Shown one piece after another: positions 39,601 through 52,774 of a stretch of 64,000 nucleotides of DNA. Position 1 is the stretch's first letter; each line of letters begins with the position of its first letter. The stretch spans positions 30,126,687-30,190,686 of the forward strand of contig NC_082598.1 of the NCBI RefSeq assembly GCF_030936135.1, given 5' to 3'. A model generated the notes under the pieces. The model did no database searches. It saw nothing but the letters and a program-made list of their open reading frames with translations, and was not told where the DNA came from. The translations under genes were made by a program, and so were the position numbers. This DNA is from Gavia stellata. Its lineage: Eukaryota > Chordata > Aves > Gaviiformes > Gaviidae.

Positions 39601-40538
39601 AACAAATGTTTCTGAATCTCGCTGTCGGCCTGCTTCAAATGTGAAGTTGAACTGTCTTTGCAGGTAGTTAGATGGTTCCAGTCTCCTGCCCCATCTCTCT
39701 GGGTGTATAAATGTCCACCAACCTGTGCAGATGCTTCAGTTAATAAAAAATTAAGGAAGTGCAGTATCCTACAAGTCCCTCAGTCCCTGCCAGGATCCCC
39801 AGCTGTGTTACTTGGCTCCTCCATGAAGGAAGCTGGTGTCCATGAGCAAGACTGGGTCACCCTGACAGCGCATCTGCATATCTGCTTGTACCCTGTGCCA
39901 CCTGACAGAGGAAAATGAGCAAGATTGCAGTCTGTATCCCTGATGATCAGGCAAGTACAAAGCACCCTAAATCCGAAAAATATTTCTAATGTTTGAGATT
40001 TGAGAAAAACTAGTAATGTTTTTGTAGTAGCAGCCTAATCCTGATCTTGAATAACAAAAAGCTATTTTTGAGTAACAGGAAAGACAAGAGAAAAAGACAA
40101 AGAAAAATTATCACAGACACATTCCTTCTCTACTGTCGTCTCTGTATTTTCTTTTGGTCAGTGCAATGTTTGCCTCCCAATATGACATCAAACCATTACC
40201 TAATGCTTACGTGTTGGCTTATGACTTAAGAAAGGAACACTTTGTTCTGCTGCATTGTTTAACATTACTCTTCACTATTATTGGCAGAAATATGTTACTG
40301 TAACCGAGAAGCTCAACGATTCATTACAGCTGATATTTTTAGTTATATAGGTATTGCATCCTTATCTTTTTTGAAGGCAATTAATTTTTTGCGGCCCGGA
40401 TTTTATTACTGTTGAACACATAGGCCTTTATGATTGAGTTTGCTTGGAGTGGGGAGCTGTATGATTTTTTTTTTTTCCCCTCTAGCTTTTTGTCCTGGGT
40501 TTGAAGGGTGGCACAACAGTTGCTTGATCAGATAGAGG

Positions 40539-40556
40539 CAGCAGCTGCAGCTGCTG
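40539..40556. promoter_or_regulatory. Double CAGCTG E-box in an 18-bp palindrome
   Basis: CAGCAGCTGCAGCTGCTG is a perfect 18-bp palindrome with two abutting CAGCTG E-boxes (40542-40547 and 40548-40553), the sequence type favoured by several tissue bHLH factors. It may instead be a diverged CAG/CTG-rich simple sequence, because it sits in a GC-rich patch. Confidence 0.3.
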
Positions 40557-42348
40557 TGTGGGTGATGCACCGGGCAGGAAAGCACCCCTGCATGGCACCC
40601 ACCCTCTGCTTCCCGCCAGGACGCTTGTTTCCTTTCCACTTGTCGCAGCATTCTGCCCACACTTTTCAAACCAAAAGACCACATCCTTGTAGAGCGGTTT
40701 ATTCTGAGTGGTGAATGATTCAGGTGTTTTTTCCCTAGCTTATGAAGACGAAGAAAGATAGCAAAGCCTCTCCTAATGACTCAGTGTAATACTTAAAAAA
40801 GTCAGGGCTTATTTCTAGACGGATGTGGTCATAGTTTTCCCTTTGTCAGTGCCTATACCAAGTACAACTCAACTATACTGCCACATGAATCAGAAGAAGT
40901 GCCTGCTGATGTGGGAGTCTGAAGCATGAGTTAGTGAAGAGAAGCTGTGACTCTACCTTAAGTGCTTTTTGAAAGCCCATCTCATGCTCTCTTACAAATA
41001 GAAGAAACAACTGTCTGCATTAGGTACGCAGCACAGATACTCTTTGCATCATCTAATCATGAAGACAAGGGTAAGATGGAATCTTATTTCACTTTGTACA
41101 GGTTCCTGTAAAAAAAACGCAGAACTACAGCCTTCTGCTTGGTTGTGAAAGCATAATTTAGAAACTTGGATCTATCTCTTCTTAGTAATTCTATAATCCA
41201 TTTTTATAGCAAACTAAATAGGAAGGGGATAGATGAATTTTCCATGATATTATGTATCAAAACATTCTAGGGGTAACTACAAAGAATTTCACATAGTGGC
41301 TCCCCCACACCCTCAAGGCTACATGTCTGAAATCAGAACCACTTGGTTCAGAAAAGACAGCAACAATTAAGGATGGAGAGGGGTTTCCATGTGGTGAAAA
41401 TCAGTAAGTTTTCATGGCTCCCAGTAGAGCTACCCAGACTATTACAGCAGAGAACTTGGCTCCTTAGATGCCTACATGGCATCTATTCCATTTTCCCATC
41501 TCCTGCACTGACCAGGTCGAGGCCCACAGCTTTATTAATGCAGTCTTAACACAAAATCTATTGAATTCAAAGAAAAGATTTTCCTGTTGATTTCAGAAGG
41601 AGCAGAAGCAAGCCATATAAGTGGCAATTATGTATTCTTTGCCTATTTTCAAGCCAAAAATTACAACAGAATATTTTGAATACCCACAAAATAGTTGAAG
41701 TACGTTGTATTAATCTAAGTTAATAGAAAAAAATAGCCAAAAGTTGAAAGAATTATAATAAGGATATTCTCAGTTTTACTTGTAAAAGCATTTCTACTTA
41801 TCACCACGACACTTGTGTTTCTACTGCTGTGCTCCATGGGAGACACTTTGGTGCTGTTAGTGGTGTTATTTAGTTGAGTCCCAGACCTTCTCAGAGCCAG
41901 GTGACTTGCTGCCCTTTACTGTAATAACAGCAGATAGTTTACTGGTGAAACAAGCAACCTGGATAATTACTGCAGGATCCTATAGGCCAGTGGGCATGGG
42001 AAGAAGGACAAATGGTCCAGGGTGTGGATGGGAGTGAGGGGGACCCTGATGAGCCTAGGCAGACGTAGGAATTAGGAGGTCTGGATTTTACTGCCCACTG
42101 GGTCACTGGGGTGTTGTGTTACTCCAGTCAAGGACTTTACCTGGATGAACACTTGTAAGGGCTTTTGGGTCCTTGCAAAAGAGCATGCTCATGTATTTCC
42201 AAAGGTAACCTCAAGGGTCCGGAGGAGAAGATGAGAGACTCACATTTCCTCAACCTGCTTTCGAAGAGCGCAGGCTTCCTGCCCTTTACACAGTCTTGAA
42301 AGGGACAATAGGACTTGCCCCCTCTCTAGTTCCAAAGGGCATACCAGC

Positions 42349-42371
42349 TTTTTTTTTTTTTTAAAAAAAAA
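42349..42371 (+). repeat. T(14)A(9) junction
   Basis: A run of 14 T passes directly into 9 A, so the centre is a self-complementary A/T hairpin-capable tract. Simple repeat with no neighbouring element. Confidence 0.8.
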
Positions 42372-43606
42372 CTAATTAAGGAAATAGTGACTACATATTA
42401 TGCCAGAATCTTTAAAATGTGGGTTTATATTTTATGTACACAGTAAAACAAAAACTTTTGCTCCTTTATGTGTTGCTATAGAGATGCATACAAAAGATCT
42501 TTGTAGAAGAGATTTTAGGCAGTTTAAATGCAAGTGGTTTATGTGAAAGGAGTCATAAAATAATTAAAGAATAGACATAATTTTCACTTTAACTGTTAGC
42601 TTCTGTTTGCTGTGGTACTGGAGACTGGAAATTTGCTGCTGCAGAGACAAAATACATACCGATGAGAGACTCAGGCAGCGAAGAGTTATTGGAATGTGGA
42701 CACATTTATCAAAAGAAAGGCAGCATGAGAATATTTTTGAGTATTTTTTTTTAAGGTTTAGCACATGCTTGTTCTAAATTCCCTTTGCTGCCAACACCAA
42801 AAAGAGCCCTCTGATCGAACAGCATAGAAGTTGTTTTTATTCAAGTTCCTTGTGTACAAGTTGTTCTTGTACAAGTCCTTAGATTACAGACAGGTACTAA
42901 AAGGGAGGAGAAAAAAATTCCTGACCTCCAAACCCCTCTGTTTCATGATGAGCCACACTCCTGGAGCTGATATTTCCTCCAGAAACCTGGCTCTTTTTTG
43001 GCTTTTCAGACTCAGGTTGTCTGGAAATTGTCCTGGAAAGCACAGGCAAAACTGTCAGAGTGCTTATAACTTCAGGAACTTCATTGTGGACTGCCAAGGT
43101 CCAACATCTCTACACTACACTTTCAAGTACAGTAACATGCACATAGTTACAAGTATTATATGTGTACTTCCAATTAACAGACACTTAGTTACCGGCTGTC
43201 CTAGCCAGTTTTCCAACACAACAGGATAAAAGCTGCTCACATTGACTTCAGTGAATGCCCCAAAGCACATTGAATTGTAGCATGCAAAAGGCAGGATTTC
43301 TTTCCCATCTGTTCATGTGTTTCAAATACTGCATGAATGTAGATGATGATAATTCATGCCAGTTGGGGGTTATTTAGATGTGGTGTTCTGTTTTGAGCTC
43401 ATCTTTCATCGGATCATGTTCATCAGTGCTTGGGCCCCTTTCATCCACTGGCAGATAGGATTTTTTGAGGCATGGGTAGGCTGCTTTGTTTGGCTTTTTA
43501 TTAAATTCCTGTTATGGAAGGATGGCAGGTAGGATTTGGGAGGAAGAAAGCAGTGCTTTTCACAGAAGTAGGAAAATACAGTTCCATTGTGAATGAGATC
43601 AGTGTC

Positions 43607-43631
43607 CAGCAGGTCATTCAATGACCTGCTG
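43607..43631. promoter_or_regulatory. 25-bp palindrome with inverted AGGTCA half-sites
   Basis: Two perfect 12-bp arms (CAGCAGGTCATT and its reverse complement) flank a single C. Inside them, AGGTCA at 43611-43616 and TGACCT at 43622-43627 form an inverted repeat of nuclear-receptor half-sites with a 5-bp spacer. Binding is possible in principle; which receptor, if any, cannot be said. Confidence 0.35.
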
Positions 43632-45452
43632 CCAAGGAAATACACTGTATTAGAGAAATAAGATCACAGTTTTCTCCTGCTGCAGCTTCTCTATTTTGAT
43701 TAACATCTGTGTTACAGTCCAGAGGAAACAGCAACAGGAGGAGAAGCTGCTGTTGCAGAACAATTGGGCACACATGTTATTAAGAATAATCTTTTAAAAA
43801 CAGTGTCGGTAGGATGACGCTTGATGCTCTCATTAGCCTTGCAGGACACTCCAGAAAACAAGGATGCCCATGCCCTGAGGCTCATGCCTGAGGCAGTCAT
43901 CCATCACTTCTACTTGAGAAAGTGATGGGAGACCTCAAACCTGAGACACAGAATATTCTTTGTGCGTGAAACTGTATATTGACTGAGAAGCAAGTAAAAG
44001 TGGATGATGATTTAATGGTTTAGAAAAAATCCTTGTCACTTATAAATTCCTGTGTTACACACTTGTGTTAGTTATCTAATCCCCTGTATCACCCATCAGG
44101 AGATTAGGCACAAGCTATCCAGCCTTCGCCACTTGTAAAAGGATTTGAACCATATGGCTTGTAAACCCTGTAGCAGTCCTAATGTGAGTTTAGTTAGGTC
44201 CCATGTGCTGCTTCTTAAACCAAGTATTACTAATGTTTTTACATCAAACTCATAAAATCTGGAACTGGTTTTAGGTCTGGATCTGACCTTTCCCAAAGTC
44301 TGGGAATGCTGAGATGATTATTATAAGACTGTGAAGCCAAAGAGTAAAGGCAACACTTGGTAAATGTCCACAAAGAAAAGCACTAAGAAGCACAAAACGT
44401 TTTCGTGTCACATAGCTGATACGGCCCAAAACCAAGGGACAGTGATTCTCTGGTGTAATGTCCTTGACTCTTCTTATTTGTTCTGTGAAGTATCTCTCTG
44501 TTAAGAAGAAAAGCCACACAGTCATAGAGGTTTGCTTAATTTGTTCAAAGGAGTTGAAAAGGTTAGGTAGAGTCTCTCCCTGGCTGTGTGCGTCTTGGGT
44601 GTGGGGAGGAAACAAAAGCAAATTATTCTGCTGTATTTGGACAGCATTATAGAATCAACATTCAGCCAAATGCAAATTTTCTTCTATAAAAGATCTTATC
44701 AGCTTTTGGAAGAGAATAGCTGCCTGTTTTTTGCTCAGTGCCCAGTAGAAAGGGTCTGATAAGAACGGACATTGAAAAGGACCAGCAGCTCTTTAAACCA
44801 CCAGCCCATCACAGTAACAGCTGAAGATGGTTCACTTCTGCATATTTGCTAGTGTTTGTTACAGCTTCAAAACGTGGGTTTTTTGGAAACCTGATCATTA
44901 TGAGCTCCAAAAGCCCATGTGGGCGAGGACTTGCCCTTTATAAAAGGAACACAGCATTTTTTACTCCCTTTCATGAATATTAACCATTTTCTTCTCAGAA
45001 CATTCCAATGATTTAGCTGACACCTCTGCTTTTCAGATGTGAAAAATAAGGTTAAAATGAAGAGTAGAAAACCCAAGAGAGGAATAATTTAAGGACAGAG
45101 TTCTGGAAAAAAATGTTGTTGTTCACCATTTTAATAATTAACTACATAAAACCATTGAGGGGTTGGGTTTTTGTTTTGTATTATCTTAATCTTGTTAGGT
45201 CAGTTTTGTTGATGATCTTGTAGTTACCCTAAAATCCTTCCAAGGGCCCAAGATATAATAAATAATGCTGTAAATAACATGATGACATATTATTATCTAA
45301 GGCATAAATGGAAAACTATTATGGGTGAGAAAATATTCTTTAGGGGGGAAATGAGCTAAGCGAATACGTAAAGAACGAGGCAGTATGCAGTGCATAACCC
45401 ATTAGCCCAATTCCTATCTGTAAAAATAACAACAATTAACTAAGTTTGGATA

Positions 45453-45479
45453 GAAAGTTTCTTTCCCTTGGAAACTTTC
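45453..45479. repeat. 9-bp inverted repeat
   Basis: GAAAGTTTC and its reverse complement GAAACTTTC are separated by 9 bases. The surrounding sequence is rich in TTTC and GAAA strings, so this may be incidental. Confidence 0.5.
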
Positions 45480-48400
45480 CTTTCTTTTCTTTGTAAGGAA
45501 ATGGTCTTCTTTAATGGGTCATTTATTTCATAGCTGTCTGCAATAGGGTTTTTCCCCCTTTCCTTTGAAATTCCTAGATACAGTCATTGAGAGAGGCAGC
45601 GAGCTGAAAGAAACACGCAGCAGCTCCCTTGTTAGATCACCTATTACTCATCCTGGACCTGATCTTTGCCCACTGACTTTGATTTGTGTTATGATGGGGT
45701 ATGTTGCTTGGAAATGAAATTCAATAATACTGACCTTCCAGGACAAACTTGAAGTATATTTGTACCACTGAGTTAATTCCTGCCACCTCTGGACAGTTGT
45801 TTCGTCTCTTTGTAAAGATCTTTCCCTGTCAAATAATGGTCAGGTAGTCTTACTGTCTCCAAATCTCCCCCCTTGAAGGGAGTGCTGTAGTTATTAAAAG
45901 AAGACTGACTGAAAATGAAAAAATACACTGTTATAACCTAATTATTGTGCATATGAGAGTAATTGAGGTTGCAGCCTCTACTTGTCCAACCTAAGCTCCG
46001 TAGTTCTGTGAGATAGATAAATATCAGCACACATTTTCTGGATGAGAAAGAGAGAGGTTGCATTATTTGCCCCATGTAGTACAATGAGTTTTTGATAGGG
46101 ATGAAATTGGAAATCACAGACTCTTGTGTTTGTTCAGTCTATAGACCTTGCTGCTTTCCTGAACATCCTCTCCTGAAGGGCGAGTCCTGTGAATGTGCCC
46201 TATAATATTGGGTATTAAATGGTTGCAAAATTCAGTGAAGCTGGTGGGCTGGTATTGCAATCCCTCAGAGAGAAGCTAATTACTCTTTCATTCAATGAGA
46301 CCTAGAATGGTAGAAGATACTGTCCAAAATTACAGGAGTAATAGGAAAAATAAAGAAGCCCATACATCATGGCCTATGGGAAAAAAACCCCAAGCCAATA
46401 AAAAGGGGGCAGAATGTCACATGAAATTATGCCAGGGAACTTGCATCTTTTTTTTTTTCATTAAGAAATGGTTGCATGAATTCAGGTTTCACAGAGTTTC
46501 AAGAGGAAAAATGTTTTGCCTGGGGGATATGGCTCATTTTCATATTGCAGGGATTTTGTGTAAAATACCTTTGGATAGATAAAGTTCACTTGTATACAGA
46601 GCATGGTGAATGGAGTGGTTTGTTTTCAGCTCAGTATCTGGAGGCTGGGACTTACCGCACAAGAGCGAGAGCAAGAGATTCAGTGTATTAAGGAAACACA
46701 TTCACTAGGTACATCTCTTCTACAAGTGTCATGACAACTAAACGGACCTACTAAACAGCGAGTGTTTATTCACTGCTGTTACCACACTGAATGCTGGCAG
46801 TGCATGGTCTGTATTCTGCAGTACTGCTTTACGATAAACTGATTGTCCTTCCTCATTCTCTGTAACTGCATTTGGGAACAATAAATGAGTATGAATGTGT
46901 AACATTGCCATAAAGTAAAGCTTTTAGATTTCATGCACCACCTTTTCTAAGCCACGGTAAAAATACAGTTTAATATAAATATTGAACATTACTCTGAGAC
47001 ATGTTATTGCAAAAGTGTGGTTAATTCAATTTTGGTTGAAACCACTTTGCAGCATAGTGATGCAATACGCCCAGAAATATCCCCATATATGTCAACAGTA
47101 GAATTAGCAACCTGTGCTTAAAAATATTGTAATTGTAAAGGTTAGGGGGAAGAATTCTGCTTTCCTTTTGGGGTTTTTTTGTCCTCAAGGCCAGCTTCTG
47201 AAGGGCAACTGAGTGCCGTTCTGGAGTCTTAGCCAACACTGCTCTCTTCCCGAACTACTCATCTTGGAGAATTAAAACAGTCAAAACTTCAATGACCTTG
47301 CCTCAGAATACTTTTGTTCATCTGAAAATGGAACTAGAACTATCCAGAATGGCTTTACCTAATATTTCATGCTAGTGTATAATAATTAACAATTACTAGG
47401 GGGCATCCATTCCTTGGAAAGTAAAGCGCTGTTACGACAAACTTCCCGAGTAACCTCAGCTGTCCCAGTGCATTCCAGGCAAGACAAGCTGTTTGGGAGA
47501 TAGCAAGGGATCAGGTTATACTGGAGTGATGTGCTGCAAGACCTGCACTTTGAACTGCATCCAGAAGTGAATAGATCATCAAGGCAGCTGCAGAGGAGCC
47601 AGTGAAAATGTTCCTACTAGTTAAACTGGTCTAGCTGAGGGGTGGTCAGGTTTAGCTCAAGTTGTAGTTACTTAAAATATGTAGGGATTTTGGTACGCAT
47701 TACCCAATTCCTACAATTTTCACCAAATTAGGACTTGGAAAGTTATTAAGATATCTGGTAAACTATTTTGAGGATGAAAAATGCTTCATAAATGACAGTG
47801 AGAATTGTATGATTAGTGACTAGATAAAGTGTAAGATTTTGTTTGCGCTCCTGAACCGTGCTTTCAAAGAGCAGAGGTAATCCCACTTGTAGTTTTTCTC
47901 CAGTGCTTACAGTGTTCCACACATAAATATGTCTTACAGCTTCACAGAAAACACAGCTCTGCACACCAAAAGTTTTATGAGCATGTTGTAAGAAACTTCA
48001 TTCCAGTTTCTGTTATTACTAATCCCACTGTAAAACTGCAAACCTGTCTGGAGCTTCTTTACATCTACGCTGAAGTGATTGATGGTAGAATTTGGTCTCC
48101 AACAGGTAGTCTCTTGGTTGATGCCTAAGCATTTGTGATGTCTGGTTTGCAACATTGGGTGAAATCTGTATCTTCTGTTTCAATGGTTTTGCTGTTCTGG
48201 AACATGACTTGAATATTTTTCCTCATATGTGTGTGAGATGAAATCCAAAGGATAATGTTTCACTCTGGCTTATTCCAAACTTCATTCCAGCATTGACCTC
48301 TTTGTTTTACCCTTGCAGTGATTTGGCAAGAAATGTCTATCGGTCTCCACCTCTTGAATTCTGTTTGATCCTGGTATGTCTCTCTGAGCATCCTGGGGCA

Positions 48401-51400
48401 ACCTGCAAATTCCAGGTTGTTGACTCCTCTGCTGTTTCTGTATTTGCAGTGAGATGAAACGCACTGTTAGCACCAGGGGAAGTGTTTGTGGCTGATTAAA
48501 CCGATACAGGCAAAGAGTATGTTCACTTTGATAATGATGATCACTCTTTTCAGCAATGAATGCCACCAATGGCCTCTTTCACAGCAAGCCCATCCTTCAC
48601 ATCCAAACCCTAACATTGTGCTCAGAGTATGAGACAGCTGCTGTGACAAGGTGGACTGAGATTGCCTCCCCCCAGCCATTTAAGAATATGCAGAAGGGAA
48701 AGACAGGGGAAAAAAAGGGAAAAGTAGTTATGGCTCAGAAAGGTCTTGGACTGATTCATTAAAGGAATCTTCTCAGGTTCAGACCACATAAGCAAGCTGA
48801 AGCAGGAGAGTACATACAGTTGTTTATCTTTTTTCTAGATCTGCTAATGTGCTTTCCTACGTAAAGCAGTGATTCTGTACCGGAAATAATTCAAAACTTG
48901 TGCACTATATATTCTTGGAAAGATGAGCTTGGGGAAAATGTGTATTAAAGCTGCTTAGGTGTGGAGAGGAGAGAGCCATCACTGGTCTGGTGTGCCCTGG
49001 GAGAAAGGATCCAGGAAGATCCAGGTCTTCAGAGGGTTGCTGGCCCCACAGCCTGTGCCACAGAAGTCTCCCAGAGACAGCAAGGACACGTGGCTACAAT
49101 GTCTTTAGATTGAGGAAAGCTTGAAGCTCTTAGGTCACAGTAGAGCAGCCAAATGAGTCATGCAGTGAGGGTGAGTGAACTTTAACAAGGTGATGGAGTA
49201 ATATTCTACTATCCGATATAAAATTAATAAGTGAAGAGGAACATTTTTCAGAACAGGTAATTGAAATGTTCTGTTACTATATATATATTTTTATATGTCT
49301 TGAAAATGGTTGTCCTATTTTTCTTCTTCAAAAATTTTTACTTGGTTTTTAAATTGCATACAGACATTCAAGGAAATTAACATCTCCAGAAACATGGCCT
49401 TCCATGTCATATATTTAGTCATGTCTAATAAATGTTGTTTCAAGTCTGCTGAGTGTATTTAAATGAGGAATCTTATAATTTTCTCCTACCGTACCTGAGT
49501 TTTCAAATTATATTTTTAGCATTTCTCTGTTTATCTGGTACACAGAACAAAACCCAATGTAATCTAAAATGATCAATCTAACTCATACCAAAAAATAAGG
49601 AACAGAGGCATAGGGAAGCATTATGCAGCTTCTGGGAAAATGCAGTTCTGAAGTTGAGAGCAATTCTAGTGGAGCCTACATACAGTGAACCCTGCTCTTA
49701 GAAACCTTTTCTTGGTTTCTTTCTATGTACACTATAAATTTTATTTCTTTAAAATGTTTTAAAAGTATGAATTTGTGATTTATTTATTTCAGTCATCTCC
49801 TGTGTTTTAAATTTGTGTCTCCATCCTGCAGTTAAAAGCTTATGTTCTAGTAACCTAGGAATAAATTTGAAGGTGCTTCCAGGTTTTTAATTTGAGAGGA
49901 AATCTGTACTGTGTGTTTTTCAACCCGGTCCTTTGATAGTCTGATATGCCATAAATCTTATAGCGTGTTAGCTATAAATTTAACATGCAGTTTGACAGCT
50001 ATGTTTGATTTTAGTTCTCTAAATGATTCTCAAGGAATAACAAGAATCCATTTAGACAAGAGCAAGAAACTCCAGACTTTTATTTACCTCACTTTTGAGA
50101 AAGTAAACTCTGCTAAGGAATAACTTCAGGAAAATGAGCAGACTACAGGAACTTTTCAATTCTCTGACAAATTTTAGACCTTATTAGCAAAACTCTTTCC
50201 CACTCCGGTAGTCACAGGTAAAATTCCAGGCTAAAGGGCTTGAGATTCTTGTTGCGGCCTGATGCAAAAGGTAGTTCAATTATGGCTGGTCTTTATTCTG
50301 TTCAGTTTTAGCTGTTCTCAGTAACATTGGCAAGGTCAGTGATGTGCTTTAACTAGGTACAGCTCGGTCACGCAAATGCACGTATATTCCACCAAGGCGG
50401 CTTACGAACTGCATGCAAATTTTGTTCCCTTAAGACACTTCAGAGGCAGTTAGCCCAGGTGGTGAAATATTCTCTGAAGTCACTTAAAATGCAATGACTC
50501 CATTAAATGAAATAAAAAGCGAGCATCAGCAGTCTTGACATCTCTAAGAATACAGATATCTGACATTCAGAAGCATGTTGTGTAACAACCAACATCAATG
50601 TTCAGCCTTAGTCTGGCTCCAGCTGAATTCAAAGCAAGTTGAATGGAAGCAAGATCAGCTAGGGAGTTTATTTTATGTAAAATATAAACATGTCAACAGG
50701 AGAAAATACTGTTTTCTTATGTTACAACCTTAATAACCAATATGAGATTTATCTTACAGTTCTGCAGGTAGTGCAGGGTCTAATTACATGTACATGATTA
50801 AAAAAAGCAGGTACTCAGCTGTACACATACACCGTGTATTGTATGCTTTACTAGAAATTCAGTATTCTTGTGTCCCCAATTGTGTGCCTAATAATTTTAC
50901 TACCTCTTACTCCATTTGAAAAACTAGCACAAAATATTTAAGTAGTTTTATTATGATTGCATCATTTTGACAAGGTAGAGAGGGGCAATATATTTACAAA
51001 CAGACATTATATTCAAAGCCTCTGAAAAACCAGCCCTTTCCATGCTTCCTCCTCTTTTTCTTCTTCCCCCTACCCTCCACTCATATTCATACAGCATTTG
51101 GTGACTTTACTCCTAAAGAGTCATGGATAAGTTATGGAGCTTGTTCTAGGTCGTCTTTAACAAAAGCCACTGAAGCTAGAAAATTATCTGAAGGAAAAGC
51201 ACTTGAACCTGTAACATGGCTGCCCTGATGTTGCTCTTGCTGTTAGAATGAGAGTTGAGAGAGGACTAGGAAACAATTTAGTATGTGACCACAATCTGTC
51301 TTGGGACATTTGCAAATATGAACACCATTGCAAATATAAAGTTGATGTTTAAGCTCAGCCTCTTCAAGGAATGTATACCTAGTAATGAGGTTTTGGGGAG

Positions 51401-52746
51401 CGGGGAGAGAGGGGTTGCAAATATTCATTATTTATCTACTGTGGCAAGCAAGATGTTTTGACGAACTGCAAGGTGTCTTCGCAAAGGGTTTGCTCCTGCC
51501 ACTTTGGAACCCCTAGGAGAAGGGTTAGGGTTATCTAGAGGATGGAGCACCAACTTCAGCTGGGTACAAGCTGAAGGTCAGGATGCTGCATGCCAGCCCG
51601 GCTCCTCCTAAAGACCTACCGTGCTATCACAGAAAAGTCACTTACTCTTTAATATTCTTACATATAGTGAAGTTGCCACCTGCAATAGCCTTCATCAGAA
51701 GCATTAGGGTGTTAAATTGACCACTGCACATACAAATTATTTTACATTGTGCAATAGTCCCAGTCTTGATAACAAAATAAAGCAGAATTATTAAAGAATT
51801 ATAGCAACTCTGAGACCAATAATAAAGGGAGTTATGTCCCGTTTCATATTAAATCATTCAGGCAAAGCCAGCAAGCAAACATCCTAGGGGGTAAAGAAAC
51901 ATCAGTGTGTATAAAGGTGTGGGCTTAGCCCAGGTGGTCCCATCAGGTGGGCACGTACCTCCTGATAGCTGTTATTTGACCTTGTATGCAAAAAGAGTGT
52001 GTTAATCTGAATAAGTTTTGTGGACAGGTTCAAGCAATCTCTTTGAAGTAATGCATGTTAACTGGAAAGAAATTTAAAGGGTGTCTGTCGAGGCTTCCCA
52101 AAGGCTATTTAAATATTAAGTGCCATGTTAAATTGAGAAGAAACACCGCAGCAACAGAACTGATGCAACAGGAAAAAGCCCTGGTCTTTTCATTGATAAA
52201 TGATACAATGTCTGAAAAACTAGGAATAACCCTTGCATTAACAACACAGAAAGTCAGTGACTTTCTGATATGGATACCACAGATGCTGGCCTCTAAGAAA
52301 CATCCAGTGTCTTTGATAGGTGGTGTGGGTTTTTTTACATCAGTGTTTATCCTGCTTTATTATCTCTTCCCTTTATATGAGCCCAAGTGGAGAGAAGGAA
52401 CATGCAAAAAGATTGTTCTCCTTGCTAGCACTCACACAAGGGCCCAGAATAAACGTGGCTTTTAAGATTAGTTGTACTTGAGACTTTACAGAGCACAGAT
52501 AAAATGCCCAAGAGAGCAATACCTGTATCATCAACTGATTGACAGCTAACTCTCTGTTCTGTGAGATGTGGAGCTTGTCAAATTATAGTCATTGACAACT
52601 ATGCCACAAATTAAAGTGTTACAGTCTTTCTCAGATGGGTTAGCAGGTAGAGTGCAAAAAAGGCTGCGAAATGTGCACTGTGAGTGCAACTCATCAGGTA
52701 CATACTGCTGTGTGAAGCGGACACATAGTAAATACTGCATTCTTGT

Positions 52747-52774
52747 TATGTATGAACAGATATGTATGAACAAA
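52747..52774 (+). repeat. Tandem 14-bp near-duplication
   Basis: TATGTATGAACAGA is followed by TATGTATGAACAAA with a single difference. Probably a small slippage duplication. Confidence 0.75.

Larger units (their letters stand above)
30601..40500. other. Intergenic; no gene recognised
   Basis: Contains the CArG-box palindrome at 30695-30710, a perfect 12-bp tandem duplication at 32731-32754 and a 14-T run at 33621-33634. Long frames at 34264-34665 (133 codons, opens at TTG, no internal Met) and 36914-37342 (142 codons, opens at GTG) are not convincing eukaryotic genes. No transposon or RNA gene recognised. Confidence 0.7.
40501..50000. other. Intergenic; no gene recognised
   Basis: Contains a GC-richer patch at 40500-40690 with an 18-bp E-box palindrome, a T14/A9 junction at 42349-42371, a CTTGTACAAG palindrome at 42866-42875, the 25-bp AGGTCA palindrome at 43607-43631 and a 9-bp inverted repeat at 45453-45479. 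The 132-codon plus frame at 42831-43229 opens at TTG. No gene or transposon recognised. Confidence 0.7.
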
